In this document: piece by piece, positions 41,119-47,570 of the stretch
How the letters are laid out: every line of letters starts with the position of its first letter
Position numbering within the stretch: position 1 is the first letter of the stretch
The notes under the pieces: generated by a model
Seen by the model: only the letters and a program-made list of their open reading frames with translations
Databases searched by the model: none
Told to the model about the DNA's origin: nothing
Virus record (IMG/VR): IMGVR_UViG_3300046674_000223
Location: 1 to 47,651 of that record
Direction: 5' to 3' (one strand)
From: a virus
DNA: 47,651 bases
Made by a program: the position numbers and the translations under genes

Positions 41119-41560
41119 GAACGCTTACATCACCCAGGACACCGGCGAGACCGTGGTCCACACCGCACCGCATGGCCGGGACGACAAAGACGGCTACAGC
41201 CTGGACGGCTACGACTGGATCGACGCCGCCGCCACCACCAACTGGCATGCCTGCTCCGGCTGGGGCAGGGACGGCTGGGATGCGGGGCAGTGGCCCTACG
41301 TCATCCTCACGCTGGCCAAGGGGCAGGACGAGGTGGGCCCGTTCTACGGAATGACCACCTACTGCGAGGGGGATCTGTCCACCACGTTCTACCGCTCCCA
41401 GCAGGAGCAGTGGAAGGCGATCACCGAATGGTGCCGCTGGAACTGGAACCACGGACAGGGCGACGGGCCCCGGCTGCCGCATCCGATCGAGGACCCGGCC
41501 GACCGTGAGGTCTACGGCCGACCGTTCGGCGACGAGTACGACGGGAAGGTGGCGGCATGA
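41111..41560 (+). CDS. Protein of unknown function (149 residues)
   Basis: GTG at 41111 after GAGGAGG. Starts MAKNAYITQDTGETVVHTAP; Trp/Gly-rich middle NWHACSGWGRDGWDAGQWPY and EQWKAITEWCRWNWNHGQGD. The ORF track extension upstream belongs to the previous gene. Stop overlaps the next ATG. Confidence 0.75.
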   Translation: MAKNAYITQDTGETVVHTAPHGRDDKDGYSLDGYDWIDAAATTNWHACSGWGRDGWDAGQWPYVILTLAKGQDEVGPFYGMTTYCEGDLSTTFYRSQQEQWKAITEWCRWNWNHGQGDGPRLPHPIEDPADREVYGRPFGDEYDGKVAA

Positions 41561-41802
41561 ACGCCGAGGAATTGAAGGCCGTGGCCGGGCAGCTGGACGC
41601 CACGAGGGACGCGCTGGACACCGCGGTGTATGCCGCGCTGGCTCCGGACCCGAGGCCGGCCATCGACATCTGCACGATGGTGGGGCTGGACTGGGGCACG
41701 GAGGCGAAGGATCTGCGCAGCTCCTTCCTCCGGCTGGAGGAGCAGGGCAGGGCGCAGCTGCGCTACGGCCAGGGCTGGGCGAGGGTGGTGCCCGATGCGT
41801 GA
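41557..41802 (+). CDS. Small winged-helix-like protein (81 residues)
   Basis: MNAEELKAVAGQLDATRDAL then helical IDICTMVGLDWGTEAKDLRS and SFLRLEEQGRAQLRYGQGWA, a helix-turn-helix-plus-wing pattern. DNA binding is inferred only. Confidence 0.72.
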   Translation: MNAEELKAVAGQLDATRDALDTAVYAALAPDPRPAIDICTMVGLDWGTEAKDLRSSFLRLEEQGRAQLRYGQGWARVVPDA

Positions 41803-42193
41803 GCAGATCGAGAAGCTGGACGCCCTGCTCAAGAGCATCGAGGCGGACGTCAACGCCACCAAGGGCGAGGGGGCGAACATCAACCCCACCGCACGGGAGA
41901 TCCGCCAGGCGCTGGCCGAGGCGCTGATCGTCTCGGCCCGGCTGATGGCGGACACCACCCCGTCCCCGGTCAGCTACGCCCCCTGCATCACGGGCAAGGT
42001 CGAGGTCGAAGGTGCGGTCAGTGAGTTCATGATCCCGCTGGAGGACGACAGCGTCCGGTACTCCCAGTGGGGTGCCGGGAACATGGCGCTGTGGCCGAGG
42101 GTGGACCTGATGGAAGGGATGGCCGACGCCGCCCGGGAGTGGTACGCCGACAACCGTCCCGAGGACGAGGAGCAGGAGGACGGCAATGCCTGA
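41795..42193 (+). CDS. Protein of unknown function (132 residues)
   Basis: Overlaps the previous gene. MREQIEKLDALLKSIEADVN and AREIRQALAEALIVSARLMA are long helices; the second half has YAPCITGKVEVEGAVSEFMI and an acidic tail (NRPEDEEQEDGNA). No motif recognised. Confidence 0.75.
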   Translation: MREQIEKLDALLKSIEADVNATKGEGANINPTAREIRQALAEALIVSARLMADTTPSPVSYAPCITGKVEVEGAVSEFMIPLEDDSVRYSQWGAGNMALWPRVDLMEGMADAAREWYADNRPEDEEQEDGNA

Positions 42194-42374
42194 GCGATAC
42201 CCGAGGTCCGCGCTGCTGGTCAACCGGCTCTACTACTGTGCCGTCTCCGAGGACTACTTCTACACCCCGGACGGGGTGGGCCTGATCTGGTTCGAGAACA
42301 GGGCGCAGGCGCTGGACCAGGTGGGCACGTTCGGCAAGCCCGTCATCACCATCCACCAGTACCCCGAAGATTGA
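42186..42374 (+). CDS. Small protein (62 residues), unknown
   Basis: Overlaps the previous gene; GAGGAGGACGGCA before ATG. MPERYPRSALLVNRLYYCAV and GVGLIWFENRAQALDQVGTF; a compact beta-alpha fold is likely. Confidence 0.75.
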   Translation: MPERYPRSALLVNRLYYCAVSEDYFYTPDGVGLIWFENRAQALDQVGTFGKPVITIHQYPED

Positions 42375-42398
42375 TCAACCAAACATTCCCCTGAAACG

Positions 42399-42426
42399 AA
42401 GGGGGGTTGGACCCCCAACCCCCCTT
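42399..42426. repeat. Palindromic G/C repeat, intergenic (fully complementary)
   Basis: AAGGGGGGTTGGACC then CCCAACCCCCCTT. The T:A pair in the arm is matched here (TTGG/CCAA), a compensated version of the stem. It precedes the DnaA-box-like cluster. Confidence 0.9.
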
Positions 42427-42450
42427 CCAATCAAGTACCCGTCAACGAAC

Positions 42451-42480
42451 TTATCCACATATCCACAGAAGGAATCCACA
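42451..42480 (+). promoter_or_regulatory. DnaA-box-like cluster
   Basis: TTATCCACA (42451-42459) matches the consensus DnaA box, ATATCCACA (42459-42467) differs at one base, and AATCCACA precedes the ATG at 42480. Three ATCCACA copies lie in 28 bases overlapping the ribosome-binding site. It could be a host-DnaA contact, an origin element or a coincidence. Confidence 0.5.
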
Positions 42481-43220
42481 TGTCGCACTCCACCGTTCTT
42501 GTAGTTCTCTCCGACGCCGACGTTGCCGAGCACGGCATCGAGGAGGCGCTGGCCCAGGCGCTGGCCCCGTTCGATGAGAACAAGGAAACCCCGCAGTACA
42601 TCGCCAAGACCCGGGCCGAGCTGATCGAGGGCGAGCGGGCCGGCATCATCTCCCGCCGGGACGGGCTGTACGCCGAGTACCTGGCCGACCCGGCGGCCTA
42701 CCGGGAGAAGGCCAAGCACAACCCGGCCCACTTCACCTACATCTCCGAGGAGTTCCCGCAGAACATCCTGCCCAGGCTGCACGACGAGGAGTTCCTGTAC
42801 GCCGAGGCCACCAAGTACGATGCCGACCGGCTCAACGAGGACGGGGACCTGCTCTCCACCTACAACCCGCTCTCGAAATGGGACTGGTACAGCATCGGCG
42901 GACGCTGGTCCGGCTCGGTGCTCAACGCCACCGAGACCATCCACCACGAGGCCGTCGTCCACTCCCCGACGTGGACCGATCCGGCGTGGGATGAGCAGGT
43001 CGGCGGGGTGGACTACCTGCAGAAGAAGGATCTGGTCCAGCGCCGGTCCACCTTCGCCTTCCTGGACCGTGATGGGCAGTGGCACGAGAAGGGCCGGATG
43101 GGCTGGTTCGGCATGGTCGCCGACGAGCAGGAGCAGCAGGCATGGGATGACCAGCTCACGGCGCTGGTCGACAAGACCGAGGACGACGACTGGCTTGTGC
43201 TGGTCGACGTCCACATCTGA
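42480..43220 (+). CDS. Conserved phage protein with YNPLSKWDWYSIGGRW motif (246 residues)
   Basis: MSHSTVLVVLSDADVAEHGI opens; EFPQNILPRLHDEEFLYAEA and YNPLSKWDWYSIGGRWSG are signature motifs of a widespread actinobacterial/phage family of unknown function; the C terminus has MGWFGMVADEQEQQAWDDQL. AGAAGGAATCCAC precedes ATG. Likely takeover or early gene. Confidence 0.82.
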   Translation: MSHSTVLVVLSDADVAEHGIEEALAQALAPFDENKETPQYIAKTRAELIEGERAGIISRRDGLYAEYLADPAAYREKAKHNPAHFTYISEEFPQNILPRLHDEEFLYAEATKYDADRLNEDGDLLSTYNPLSKWDWYSIGGRWSGSVLNATETIHHEAVVHSPTWTDPAWDEQVGGVDYLQKKDLVQRRSTFAFLDRDGQWHEKGRMGWFGMVADEQEQQAWDDQLTALVDKTEDDDWLVLVDVHI

Positions 43221-43258
43221 TCCGCACCACCACACACACCACGGAAGGACATAGAACC

Positions 43259-43714
43259 ATGGGCTACAACGTCAGCATCACCGGCGCAGACTTCACCATC
43301 ACGGAGGACAAGCTGCCCGCCGCCTTCGAGGCGATGAAGGCGCTGAACAAGCGCGACGAGCTCAAGACCGGCGGCGCCTGGGGCCAGCTCCCGGACGGCA
43401 GCTACGGCCAGACCGAGGTCTGGTTTGCCTGGATGCCGGCCAACTACGACGAGACCTGCAAGGATGCCGCGGCGATCTTCGAGGAGCTGGGCTTCGACGT
43501 CGAGGACGATAGCGTCGACGGGGTGCAGGTGCTGCGCCTCACCGGCTACGACTCCAAGACCGGCGCCGAGAATGTGTTCCTCGAAGCCGTCGCTCCGTTC
43601 GTCACGCCGGGTTCCTACCTCGAGTGGGAGGGCGAGGATGGGGACCGCTGGCGCAACGAGTTCAACGCCGAGGGAACCCGGACCCGCACCGGCTACACCG
43701 CCTGGGAAGAGTAA
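43259..43714 (+). CDS. MGYN-type conserved phage protein (151 residues)
   Basis: GGAAGGACATAGAACC upstream. MGYNVSITGADFTITEDKLP; YGQTEVWFAWMPANYDETCK, AAIFEELGFDVEDDSVDGVQ and SYLEWEGEDGDRWRNEF. The same LEWEGEDG-W pattern is seen in other actinophage small proteins. Unknown function. Confidence 0.8.
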   Translation: MGYNVSITGADFTITEDKLPAAFEAMKALNKRDELKTGGAWGQLPDGSYGQTEVWFAWMPANYDETCKDAAAIFEELGFDVEDDSVDGVQVLRLTGYDSKTGAENVFLEAVAPFVTPGSYLEWEGEDGDRWRNEFNAEGTRTRTGYTAWEE

Positions 43715-43726
43715 CCAACCAACCCC

Positions 43727-43752
43727 GAGGGGGGTGGGACCCCACCCCCCTC
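43727..43752. repeat. Palindromic G/C repeat, intergenic
   Basis: GAGGGGGGTGGGACC then CCACCCCCCTC; note the outer pair has changed to G:C and remained complementary. CTGAAAGGAATTGCACACC-ATG follows. Confidence 0.9.
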
Positions 43753-43774
43753 AACCTGAAAGGAATTGCACACC

Positions 43775-44332
43775 ATGGGAACACGAGGACTGATGGGCTT
43801 CGCCGCCGACGGCGTGGTCAAGGCAGCGTACAACCACTTCGACTCCTACCCCGAACACCTCGGGGTGAGCATCTTCCGCTGGGCCTGCGATGCGGACCTC
43901 GAGGATGCCAAGGCCAAGTTCAAGGTGCTGGAGGACGTCGACGAGAACGCCGAGCCCACCCCCGAACAGATCGAACGGCTCAAGCTGGCCGGCTTCGACC
44001 CGTCCGGGGTCAGCACCGGAGCCGACTGGTACTCCTGGCTGCGGAATATCCAGGGCGATCCCGAGGCCACGCTCAACTCCGGCTACATCGCCAACAACCT
44101 GGACTTCGCCACCGACTCGCTGTTCTGCGAATGGGCCTACATCGTGGACCTGGACAACAAGCTGCTGGAGGTCTACCGCGGCTTCCAGCAGGACCCGCAC
44201 AGCTCCGGCCGGTTCGCCTCACCGGCGGCCAGCGACGGGTACTACCCGGTCAGGCTGATCGCCACCCTGCCGCTGAATGCCGACCTGCCCAACGATTTCT
44301 TCCTGACCAGGGTCAGCGCCGCCAACATCTGA
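43775..44332 (+). CDS. MGTRG...YNHFDSYP family protein (185 residues)
   Basis: MGTRGLMGFAADGVVKAAYN, then HFDSYPEHLG: this N terminus is a highly conserved actinophage family of unknown function. The body (DADLEDAKAKFKVLEDVDEN, YIVDLDNKLLEVYRGFQQDP) is mixed alpha/beta. Sits in the palindrome-punctuated block. Confidence 0.85.
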   Translation: MGTRGLMGFAADGVVKAAYNHFDSYPEHLGVSIFRWACDADLEDAKAKFKVLEDVDENAEPTPEQIERLKLAGFDPSGVSTGADWYSWLRNIQGDPEATLNSGYIANNLDFATDSLFCEWAYIVDLDNKLLEVYRGFQQDPHSSGRFASPAASDGYYPVRLIATLPLNADLPNDFFLTRVSAANI

Positions 44333-44342
44333 CCCACCACTC

Positions 44343-44369
44343 AAGGGGGGTGGGACTCCACCCCCCCTT
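44343..44369. repeat. Palindromic G/C repeat, intergenic
   Basis: AAGGGGGGTGGGAC then TCCACCCCCCCTT, then CCCGAAAGGACACACACC-ATG. Confidence 0.9.
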
Positions 44370-44388
44370 CCCCGAAAGGACACACACC

Positions 44389-44715
44389 ATGAGCGACGAA
44401 CGCATTACCACCAAGCAGATCGGCGTCCCCGATGACACCGACGGCACCCACATCCAGACCGAGTACGGCTGCCGGTTCCCCGACGGGCACCACGAATGGG
44501 GCAGCTTCACCTCCAACGGCAACGTCCCGTTTGCCTACGCCTCGATCATCCCGACCTCCGGGAAGGAGTACAGCACCCGGGCCATGCAGGAATGGCGGGC
44601 CAGCCTGGAGCGGAAGGCGAGGAGCGCATCCATCCACCCGGCCGAGTTCATCGAGGAGCACACGCTGGTCAAGCGCACCGTCATCCTGGTCACCACCAGC
44701 GCAGAGGAGGTCTGA
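44389..44715 (+). CDS. Protein of unknown function (108 residues)
   Basis: MSDERITTKQIGVPDDTDGT; YGCRFPDGHHEWGSFTSNGN and EWRASLERKARSASIHPAEF. Probably a small beta-strand fold with a basic helix; the next gene starts 3 bases after its stop. Confidence 0.75.
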   Translation: MSDERITTKQIGVPDDTDGTHIQTEYGCRFPDGHHEWGSFTSNGNVPFAYASIIPTSGKEYSTRAMQEWRASLERKARSASIHPAEFIEEHTLVKRTVILVTTSAEEV

Positions 44716-44717
44716 AC

Positions 44718-45275
44718 ATGGCCAAGAATCAACTGCCCCGGATCGACGGGCCCCGCACCGCAGCCCACATCCTCCGGGAAATCTCCGTACTTATCGAACA
44801 GCACGGCATCAGCTTCCCCCGGGTATCGTTCGGCGCCTACGACGGGGACACCGTCTCGTTCTATATCCACGGAACCACCGACCACAACGTGCCCTACTCT
44901 GACAAGGAGGGGCGCAAGCGGTCCAAGCAGCTGGACATCGAGAACCAGTTCAACCAGCTCGCTGAGTTCTGGGATGCGCTGGACGGGCCGCTGGAGTGGG
45001 TGGCCAACGACCCGTCGGCCGAGCACCAGAAGGATTACTTCCGGCTCTCGGCGCTGTACCGCGGCGCCAAGCTGGAGCTGTGGTGCACCCGGTCGGACAT
45101 CGGGGAGTTCGTCGAGCAGGTCGAGTCGGGGCCGCAGGTGCTGACCGACGGGGACACCGTGCAGCTGGTGCGCCAGCAGGTCACGGTGTGGAAGCCGAAC
45201 ATCAGCATCGGCCGGCGGGCGACCCCGGCCTACGAGCTGGAGGCGGCGCCGCTGGTGCTGGCGGTGGAGGCGTAA
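44718..45275 (+). CDS. Protein of unknown function (185 residues)
   Basis: MAKNQLPRIDGPRTAAHILR, AEFWDALDGPLEWVANDPSA and AKLELWCTRSDIGEFVEQVE; beta-rich end (VQLVRQQVTVWKPNISIGRR). GAGGAGGTCTGAAC before ATG. A seven-codon ORF (MARGPVK) overlaps its stop at 45274 and is probably a remnant. Confidence 0.78.
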   Translation: MAKNQLPRIDGPRTAAHILREISVLIEQHGISFPRVSFGAYDGDTVSFYIHGTTDHNVPYSDKEGRKRSKQLDIENQFNQLAEFWDALDGPLEWVANDPSAEHQKDYFRLSALYRGAKLELWCTRSDIGEFVEQVESGPQVLTDGDTVQLVRQQVTVWKPNISIGRRATPAYELEAAPLVLAVEA

Positions 45276-45316
45276 TGGCCCGGGGGCCTGTCAAGTAGCC
45301 TCATCTTCCCACAAAA

Positions 45317-45345
45317 TTGACATAGCCTGGACATTGTGATACACT
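45317..45345 (+). promoter_or_regulatory. Iteron promoter P3
   Basis: TTGACA at 45317, 17-bp spacer, TACACT at 45340: near consensus. A second partial repeat (TGGACATTG at 45328) lies 11 bp from the first, as in P1 and P2. It lies about 90 bases before the mini-leader and gene at 45437. Confidence 0.85.
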
Positions 45346-45355
45346 TGTCTGGCAC

Positions 45356-45389
45356 GCCGGCTGTCCGGACAGCGTTTTGGACAGCCGGC
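45356..45389 (+). promoter_or_regulatory. 5' leader stem-loop after P3
   Basis: Perfect 11-bp stem GCCGGCTGTCC (45356-45366) and GGACAGCCGGC (45379-45389). Its placement mirrors the stem-loop after P2, near the predicted RNA start. Confidence 0.75.
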
Positions 45390-45396
45390 ACCGACC

Positions 45397-45416
45397 GGGG
45401 TGGACCTCCACCCCCC
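45397..45416. repeat. Short palindromic G/C repeat in P3 leader
   Basis: GGGGTGGACC then TCCACCCCCC: a shortened arm on the 5' side. It follows the leader stem-loop and precedes GAGGAGGAACTA. Confidence 0.85.
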
Positions 45417-45431
45417 GACGAGGAGGAACTA

Positions 45432-45440
45432 ATGCTGTGA
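45432..45440 (+). other. Two-codon mini-ORF (ATG CTG TGA) ahead of the next gene
   Basis: AGGAGGAACTA precedes ATG CTG TGA, and the GTG of the real gene (45437) overlaps its end. Could act as a translational coupler or minigene-type leader; alternatively ribosomes may simply start at the GTG. Confidence 0.45.
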
Positions 45441-45676
45441 GCAATGACTCTGCATACATCTGGGCCGGCGAGCACTTCTGCAGCGTCGACACCCGGTACC
45501 TGTACGACTACGAACCGCACCGGATCCACAACCCGGAGATCGGGTTCCCCGTGAAGCTCGATGCAAAGCCCCACCCGCCGACATTCTGCTCGCGCTGCCT
45601 GCAGTGGTTCGACGATCCGGAACAACCGACCGAGGGGTTGGAGCCCCAACCCCCCACGACCAAGGAGACCGAATGA
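45437..45676 (+). CDS. Zinc-ribbon-like protein with C-terminal in-frame palindrome
   Basis: 79 residues from GTG at 45437, with AGGAGG upstream. SNDSAYIWAGEHFCSVDTRY, then TFCSRCLQWF gives one clear CxxC. Bases 45634-45655 (palindrome) read EGLEPQPP just before the C terminus TTKETE; the stop overlaps the next ATG. Upstream in-frame codons are not supported. Confidence 0.75.
   Translation: MSNDSAYIWAGEHFCSVDTRYLYDYEPHRIHNPEIGFPVKLDAKPHPPTFCSRCLQWFDDPEQPTEGLEPQPPTTKETE
45634..45655. repeat. Palindromic G/C repeat inside a reading frame
   Basis: GGGGTTGGAGCC then CCAACCCCCC, read in frame as GLEPQPP near the C terminus, followed by CCAAGGAGACCGA-ATG of the next gene. Confidence 0.88.
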
Positions 45677-45861
45677 CCAAGGCATCCACCACCTTCATGA
45701 TGGAGACGCCGATCCTGCTGGAGGCGCTGGCCAGGGTGGCGCACTGCACCCCGGAGGACGCCGCCGAACACCTCGGCGGCCTCGACGGGGACACGCTAGT
45801 GCAGGGCTACACCGTGGCGGAGTTCATCGAGCACTACGCCCCGGCCGGAGGTACGGCATGA
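45673..45861 (+). CDS. Small protein (62 residues), unknown
   Basis: ATG overlaps the upstream stop. MTKASTTFMMETPILLEALA then CTPEDAAEHLGGLDGDTLVQ; a compact helical protein. GTACGGCATGAGC couples it to the next gene. Confidence 0.75.
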   Translation: MTKASTTFMMETPILLEALARVAHCTPEDAAEHLGGLDGDTLVQGYTVAEFIEHYAPAGGTA

Positions 45862-46112
45862 GCCGCCGCTACGTCGTCTCCGCCCAGCGGGGCGGGAGCC
45901 GCAAGCCTGTCCTCTCGGTCAAGTACGACAACCCCGAGGATGCACTGAACAGTTTCGTGGCGGCGCTGGCCGGCGCCGGGCATGGCGATGCGGCGGTCGC
46001 CAAGCACATGAGGGCGCTGACCACGGTGCTGCTCCAGGGCGCCAGGGGCATGGCCGTGCTCGACCCGGACCTGCAGGGATCGGTCGAGATCAGCGCCATC
46101 GTAACAAGATAA
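45858..46112 (+). CDS. Small protein (84 residues), unknown
   Basis: MSRRYVVSAQRGGSRKPVLS opens with a basic strand; helices AALAGAGHGDAAVAKHMRAL and TTVLLQGARGMAVL follow. No motif recognised. Confidence 0.75.
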   Translation: MSRRYVVSAQRGGSRKPVLSVKYDNPEDALNSFVAALAGAGHGDAAVAKHMRALTTVLLQGARGMAVLDPDLQGSVEISAIVTR

Positions 46113-46117
46113 TGTTC

Positions 46118-46137
46118 ATTCAATGGTAGGATTGAAT
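46118..46137. promoter_or_regulatory. Inverted repeat ATTCAAT-N6-ATTGAAT
   Basis: Perfect 7-bp arms flank GGTAGG, 41 bases upstream of the ATG at 46178. Likely an operator or a transcription-factor site; TAGGAT (46127-46132) overlaps it and could be a -10, but no good -35 is present. Confidence 0.5.
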
Positions 46138-46177
46138 CCTGCCGCCAACGCAGGACCAATCAAAGGAGCACCACTTC

Positions 46178-46456
46178 ATGAAGGGGAAAATCGTCAGCCA
46201 GATTCCCGGCGCCCGCAAGTCACCCATCGACTGGGACGGACCCGCCACCCTGGCAAAGCTGAGCGGCCAGCCCGTGCTGGCAGCCGTCCACATCCGGGAC
46301 TCGCTCATCAAATCCGTACGGCAGTACAAGCGCCCGCCATTTGTGGAAGATGACGGACGCATCATCGTCGAAATGCGCAACTCACAGACAGACACGGACG
46401 GGATGCGCTACGGCGACGTCTACTTCCGCTGGCAAGCAACCACGAAAGAAGGCTAA
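46178..46456 (+). CDS. Protein of unknown function (92 residues)
   Basis: [40 protein letters not shown] and [34 protein letters not shown] precedes ATG. Positioned directly before the SSB gene, so possibly co-expressed with replication functions. Not recognised. Confidence 0.78.
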   Translation: MKGKIVSQIPGARKSPIDWDGPATLAKLSGQPVLAAVHIRDSLIKSVRQYKRPPFVEDDGRIIVEMRNSQTDTDGMRYGDVYFRWQATTKEG

Positions 46457-46458
46457 TC

Positions 46459-47016
46459 ATGGCCGGAGAAACCCTCGTCACAGTTATCGGCAACCTGACC
46501 GGCGATCCCGAGCTGCGGTTCACCCCGTCCGGGTCCGCCGTCTCGAACTTCACCATCGCCTCCACCCCGCGGACCTTTGACCGCCAGAGCAATGAGTGGA
46601 AGGACGGCGAGACGCTGTTCCTGCGCTCCAATGTGTGGCGGGAAGCGGCGGAAAACGTCGCCGAAACCCTTGTCAAGGGCATGCGCGTTATCGCCCAGGG
46701 CTACCTGAAATCCCGCAGCTACGAGACCAAGGAAGGCGAGAAGCGCACGGTCATCGAGTTCGAGATCCAGGAGATCGGCCCGTCCCTGCAGTGGGCATCC
46801 GCCAAGGTCAGCCGCACCCAGCGGTCGGGATCAGGCGGCGGCAACGGCGGGGGCGGGCAGCGTTCCGGCGGCGGCCAGCGCAGCCAGGGCGGGAACCAGG
46901 GCGGCGGCTTCGGCGGCGGCCAGCAGGGCGGGCAGCAGGATGACCCGTGGGCCACCCCGGGCAGCAATGCGGGCGGCGGCTGGGGCAACGGCCCCGATTC
47001 CGAGCCGCCGTTCTAG
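46459..47016 (+). CDS. ssb: Single-stranded DNA-binding protein
   Basis: 185 residues. OB-fold [60 protein letters not shown] and [20 protein letters not shown] match bacterial SSB. The C-terminal half is a Gly/Gln/Ser-rich linker with the acidic tip DSEPPF, the usual partner-binding end. Coats ssDNA in phage replication or recombination. It is the only firm DNA-metabolism gene in this window. Confidence 0.96.
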   Translation: MAGETLVTVIGNLTGDPELRFTPSGSAVSNFTIASTPRTFDRQSNEWKDGETLFLRSNVWREAAENVAETLVKGMRVIAQGYLKSRSYETKEGEKRTVIEFEIQEIGPSLQWASAKVSRTQRSGSGGGNGGGGQRSGGGQRSQGGNQGGGFGGGQQGGQQDDPWATPGSNAGGGWGNGPDSEPPF

Positions 47017-47018
47017 GA

Positions 47019-47036
47019 GGGGTGGGACTCCACCCC
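47019..47036. repeat. Short palindromic G/C repeat, intergenic
   Basis: GGGGTGGGAC then TCCACCCC, beginning 2 bases after the SSB stop and 46 bases before the next ATG. Confidence 0.85.
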
Positions 47037-47081
47037 CCACCAGCAGCACACATCCCCACCTACCAACAGGAGACAAGCATC

Positions 47082-47570
47082 ATGGCAACAACACGCAAGA
47101 CAGCAGCGCAGAAGGCAGCCGAGGCGGCCGAGCGCGAGGAGTACACCGGCACCGGCAACCACGATGCGGCCGAGGCCGCAGTGGCACGGGTCGAGGCGGC
47201 GGCCGGCGGCGAGCCGGGCAAGCTGGCGGCCGAGCCGGGCAAGGAACTGACCGACGTGGTCGACGACAAGGGCAAGCGCCTGAACGTGCAGCAGCTCAAG
47301 AACAAGCTGCGCAATGAGGCCGAGCGCGAGGTGCTGGACAAGCACCGTGACGAGGTCATCACCATCACGGCGGCCAAGTACGAGGCGCACAACCTCGAGT
47401 ACGTCCGGCGCCTGACGGACGAGGAGAAGGCGGCCAAGGCAATCGAGGAGTACTACCGCCAGTTCCCGAACCTGCGCCCCGAGACGGTGGTGCAGGCCGA
47501 CCCCATCCCGGTGGACCCGGAGCCGGGCACGGACGAGCTCGCCGACGTCGAGGCCCGCGAGGGCGAGTAA
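47082..47570 (+). CDS. Charged helical protein (162 residues), unknown
   Basis: N-terminal MATTRKTAAQKAAEAAEREE is Ala/Lys/Glu-rich like a histone tail; the centre (GKRLNVQQLKNKLRNEAERE, AAKYEAHNLEYVRRLTDEEK) is helical; ends VDPEPGTDELADVEAREGE. ACAGGAGACAAGCATC precedes ATG. Follows the SSB gene; no family recognised. Confidence 0.78.
   Translation: MATTRKTAAQKAAEAAEREEYTGTGNHDAAEAAVARVEAAAGGEPGKLAAEPGKELTDVVDDKGKRLNVQQLKNKLRNEAEREVLDKHRDEVITITAAKYEAHNLEYVRRLTDEEKAAKAIEEYYRQFPNLRPETVVQADPIPVDPEPGTDELADVEAREGE

Noticed and set aside
45274-45297. Seven-codon ORF MARGPVK after the gene at 44718
   Set aside because: Too short and probably a remnant or simple overlap start; no further evidence.
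32118-47040. Reading the G/C palindromes as ordinary rho-independent terminators
   Set aside because: No T-runs follow, RBS and ATG come immediately after, and several copies are translated within genes; a terminator role for all of them does not fit.
32118-47040. CRISPR array
   Set aside because: The repeats are palindromes at irregular kilobase-scale spacing between genes, not short direct repeats with uniform spacers.
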